In this document: piece after piece, positions 63,847-64,000 of the stretch
Layout: each line of letters begins with the position of its first letter
How positions within the stretch are numbered: position 1 is the stretch's first letter
Origin: Apostichopus japonicus
Taxonomy: Eukaryota; Echinodermata; Holothuroidea; Aspidochirotida; Stichopodidae
Length of the DNA stretch: 64,000 bases
Direction: 5' to 3'
Assembly: GCF_037975245.1 (NCBI RefSeq)
Contig: NC_092582.1
Location: forward strand, 7,951,001-8,015,000
Notes under the pieces: generated by a model
Database searches by the model: none
The model's input: the letters and a program-made list of their open reading frames with translations, nothing else
What the model was told of the DNA's origin: nothing
Made by a program: the position numbers and the translations under genes

Positions 63847-64000
63847 GTGAGTAGCAAACAGTATTACCTATCAATACGCCCGAGCGCCTGCGTGAGTGTG
63901 TGAGGACCAATTTGCGAAATAATAGTCTTGGTGTAATATGAAGCAGTACAAAAGGCGTTATCATTATTTTGGTCCTCTTTGTGGGAAATGATGTCAGGAT

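Overview
This is a eukaryotic (metazoan) genomic window. It is AT-rich and intron-bearing, full of microsatellites, poly-C/G runs, non-LTR retrotransposon remnants and short inverted-repeat elements. Small five-exon genes with GT-AG introns, tRNA-derived SINEs and CR1/L1-type LINE debris fit a marine invertebrate, possibly an echinoderm. I cannot fix the species from sequence alone.

The only host genes I can support are a head-to-tail array of Rac-family small GTPases, all on the + strand. Copy 1 (exons 4-5 only, divergent) is at 2801-3654. Complete copies are copy 2 (10337-14614), copy 3 (20411-23567), copy 4 (32972-36911) and copy 5 (43963-47111). Copy 6 (54802-57214) has a 5-bp insertion in the P-loop exon and is a pseudogene. 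Exon 1 of copy 7 (63803-63846) runs off the window. Copies 2-6 share the same exon layout (44, 72, 118, 198, 156 nt; 77 nt for exon 2 of copy 6). Complete copies encode 195 aa with Rac-specific Trp56, a polybasic tail and a CaaX box. The CaaX box alternates along the array: CSIM, CSVM, CFVL, CSVM, CFVL, CSVM.

Copies 2+3 and 4+5 form a duplicated two-gene cassette (offset about 22.3-23.6 kb). Copies 3 and 5 share a TA-flanked MITE in intron 1, a 31-bp perfect hairpin in intron 2 and a 4.2-kb composite element downstream. Copies 2 and 4 share a different 3' flank and a different intron 4. Copy 5 also carries a short patch over exon 2 that matches copy 2, suggesting gene conversion.

The intergenic DNA is mostly nested non-autonomous elements with 8-bp target duplications (hAT-like): GGTTAATG, CCGGCCAA, CCGCCGCG, CATATACA and TTTTTGTA. 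Several families with different termini share one subterminal module of about 100 bp, found 15 times here. Other regions: 1-2800 low complexity with no recognised gene; 4601-6790 an L1-like remnant (- strand) interrupted by other repeats; 6990-7771 microsatellites; 9130-9787 a LINE C-terminal remnant; 59295-63212 a LINE (- strand) split by a CR1 insertion that carries a 6-bp target duplication.
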